Source of the DNA: Phytophthora colocasiae
Lineage: Eukaryota; Oomycota; Peronosporomycetes; Peronosporales; Peronosporaceae
Length of the DNA stretch: 64,000 nucleotides
Direction of reading: 5' to 3'
NCBI GenBank assembly: GCA_018806915.1
Contig: JAGKQI010000096.1
Coordinates: 1,426,001 to 1,490,000, forward strand
The stretch's first letter is position 1; every line of letters begins with the position of its first letter. Both the position numbers and the translations under genes were made by a program. Shown piece by piece: positions 63,036-64,000 of this stretch. The notes beneath the pieces were generated by a model, which ran no database searches, was not told where the DNA came from, and saw nothing but the letters and a program-made list of their open reading frames with translations.

Positions 63036-64000
63036 TCACTTTTTGTGACTTAGCGGGTAACACCACTTGTGACGTGAGCCTTCGTCAAGTATCAACTGGA
63101 AATACCGAGTCGAACCACTAACAGAGACATACTTGCGAATATCACAGACATCTGACATAATTCGCTCGAAATTGTGTTTCGTTCGCTTATCTCCAGGGTT
63201 CTTGTACGATTTCCTACGCTGTTTTCCAGTCATGCAGCTCAGGCAATTCAATTTGGTCTTCAAATGTTCGTGTGAGATATTCATCCCATTCACTGTCTGG
63301 TTTCTCATCATGAACTTCAAAGCTGCCTCATTGAGATGAGCAAACCTTTCATGCCAACGCATAAGAGGATTCGCATCCGCACTTACTGAAGACGCAATTA
63401 CTGCTGCTTGATATCCACCAAATTCTTCAGTGTTCAGCCAGTAATGCACTCCATGTTGCACGAATTCCAATTTCTGTTCGTCACGTTCAAGCCACATCTT
63501 CTGAGGCATTTCCGATGGTGCAGTGACAGTCAAACCCCATCCGTTCTTCTGCATTACTCCAAGAGAAATAATGTTCGTGGGTCCATGAGGCGAATATTCA
63601 ACACCATCCATAGTAAACGAGGTTTCATTACCACTTCTCGCATTTACTGCATGTACCAGCACTGATCCAGCAAATTCTCCCTTCGTCTTGTTGCCATTCC
63701 ACACAGTGAACACCGTCTTCGACTTATGAAAACTGGTGAACATGTCCTTCACAGTGCAAACATGAGTAGTTGCGCCATTATCTAGCATCCAATCCACTTG
63801 AGAGACGCTCCGGCTGTGCTTCAGTACCATTCCAACGAAACTCTCTGTGCTACAATCACTGCTCGAACTTGAATCACTCTTCTTCTGTACTTCAGTGACA
63901 AATCTCATGTAATTCATAGCACCAGAAGAATCTTCTTCAGAGTCATCGTTTTTCTTCTTCTTCTTGGCTTCTTTCTTCTCCTTTTGCGTCTTCTTGTCGC
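63036..64000 (-). pseudogene. Copia polyprotein, protease and integrase N-terminal part, partial
   Basis: The frame is open to the right edge, beginning with a lysine-rich stretch. It contains the protease motif LDNGATTHVCT, a GAG-pre-integrase domain (MRWHERFAHLNEAAL) and the zinc-binding H...C-x2-C (NCLSCMTGKQRR). It stops at 63036 inside the integrase core, where the continuation is in another frame, so one frameshift separates it from 63013. Confidence 0.9.

Larger units (their letters stand above)
60301..64000 (-). mobile_element. Ty1/copia retrotransposon, partial (runs off right edge)
   Basis: Gag-pol-like frames on the minus strand in copia order (protease, integrase, RT, RNase H). 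A pyrimidine tract on the plus strand after 60300 (polypurine on the coding strand) and a TGTGGCAG start at 60300 suggest the 3' LTR begins there. Gag and the 5' LTR lie beyond the window. Confidence 0.9.

Overview
This window is nuclear DNA from an oomycete, most likely a Phytophthora-type plant pathogen. The signs are a secreted protein with an RxLR-EER effector motif, a myosin ending in a FYVE zinc finger, a flagellar dynein assembly factor (zoospores), class II fructose-bisphosphate aldolase, short GT-AG introns of about 50-80 nt, very tight gene spacing, and Inr-like promoter motifs. The left two thirds is a compact housekeeping block; the right third is rich in mobile elements.

Left block (1-34.5 kb): URB1 (cut by the left edge), a VKOR-family gene, a BTB/BACK-like protein, an aspartoacylase/AstE-family hydrolase, a MINPP1-type inositol-polyphosphate phosphatase, DNAAF1, two head-to-head class II aldolase genes inside a near-identical 1.43-kb inverted duplication, a SYLF-domain protein, an EF-hand protein, RAD18, a CCNDBP1/GCIP-family protein, a 2H cyclic phosphodiesterase, a PCO/ADO-type thiol dioxygenase, a large DUF1769/PH/DUF547 protein and a Trf4-type nucleotidyltransferase. 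Neighbours are often separated by only 40-300 bp.

Middle (34.5-51 kb): a complete but broken Mutator-like element with about 70-bp inverted ends and a 9-bp target duplication, myosin-FYVE, an RlmN-type radical SAM methyltransferase preceded by a palindromic 64-bp tandem repeat, the RxLR effector, transposase debris, and a gene for a Ulp1-like (C48) protease held between 32-bp inverted repeats.

Right block (51-64 kb): the main discovery. A sodium:solute symporter gene on the minus strand is preceded by a clear TPP (thiamine pyrophosphate) riboswitch, so it is probably a vitamin B1-regulated and perhaps thiamine-carrying transporter. Its last intron, originally about 63 nt, has been expanded by a 5,494-bp chromodomain Ty3/gypsy retrotransposon with 238-bp LTRs (3 differences) and the target duplication TAGAT. 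That element carries a textbook -1 frameshift signal at the gag-pol junction, but its pol is now broken. A degenerate Ty1/copia element runs off the right edge.

Coordinates of spliced genes were worked out by hand from splice signals and reading frame. No database search was possible, so family names rest on motif recognition.
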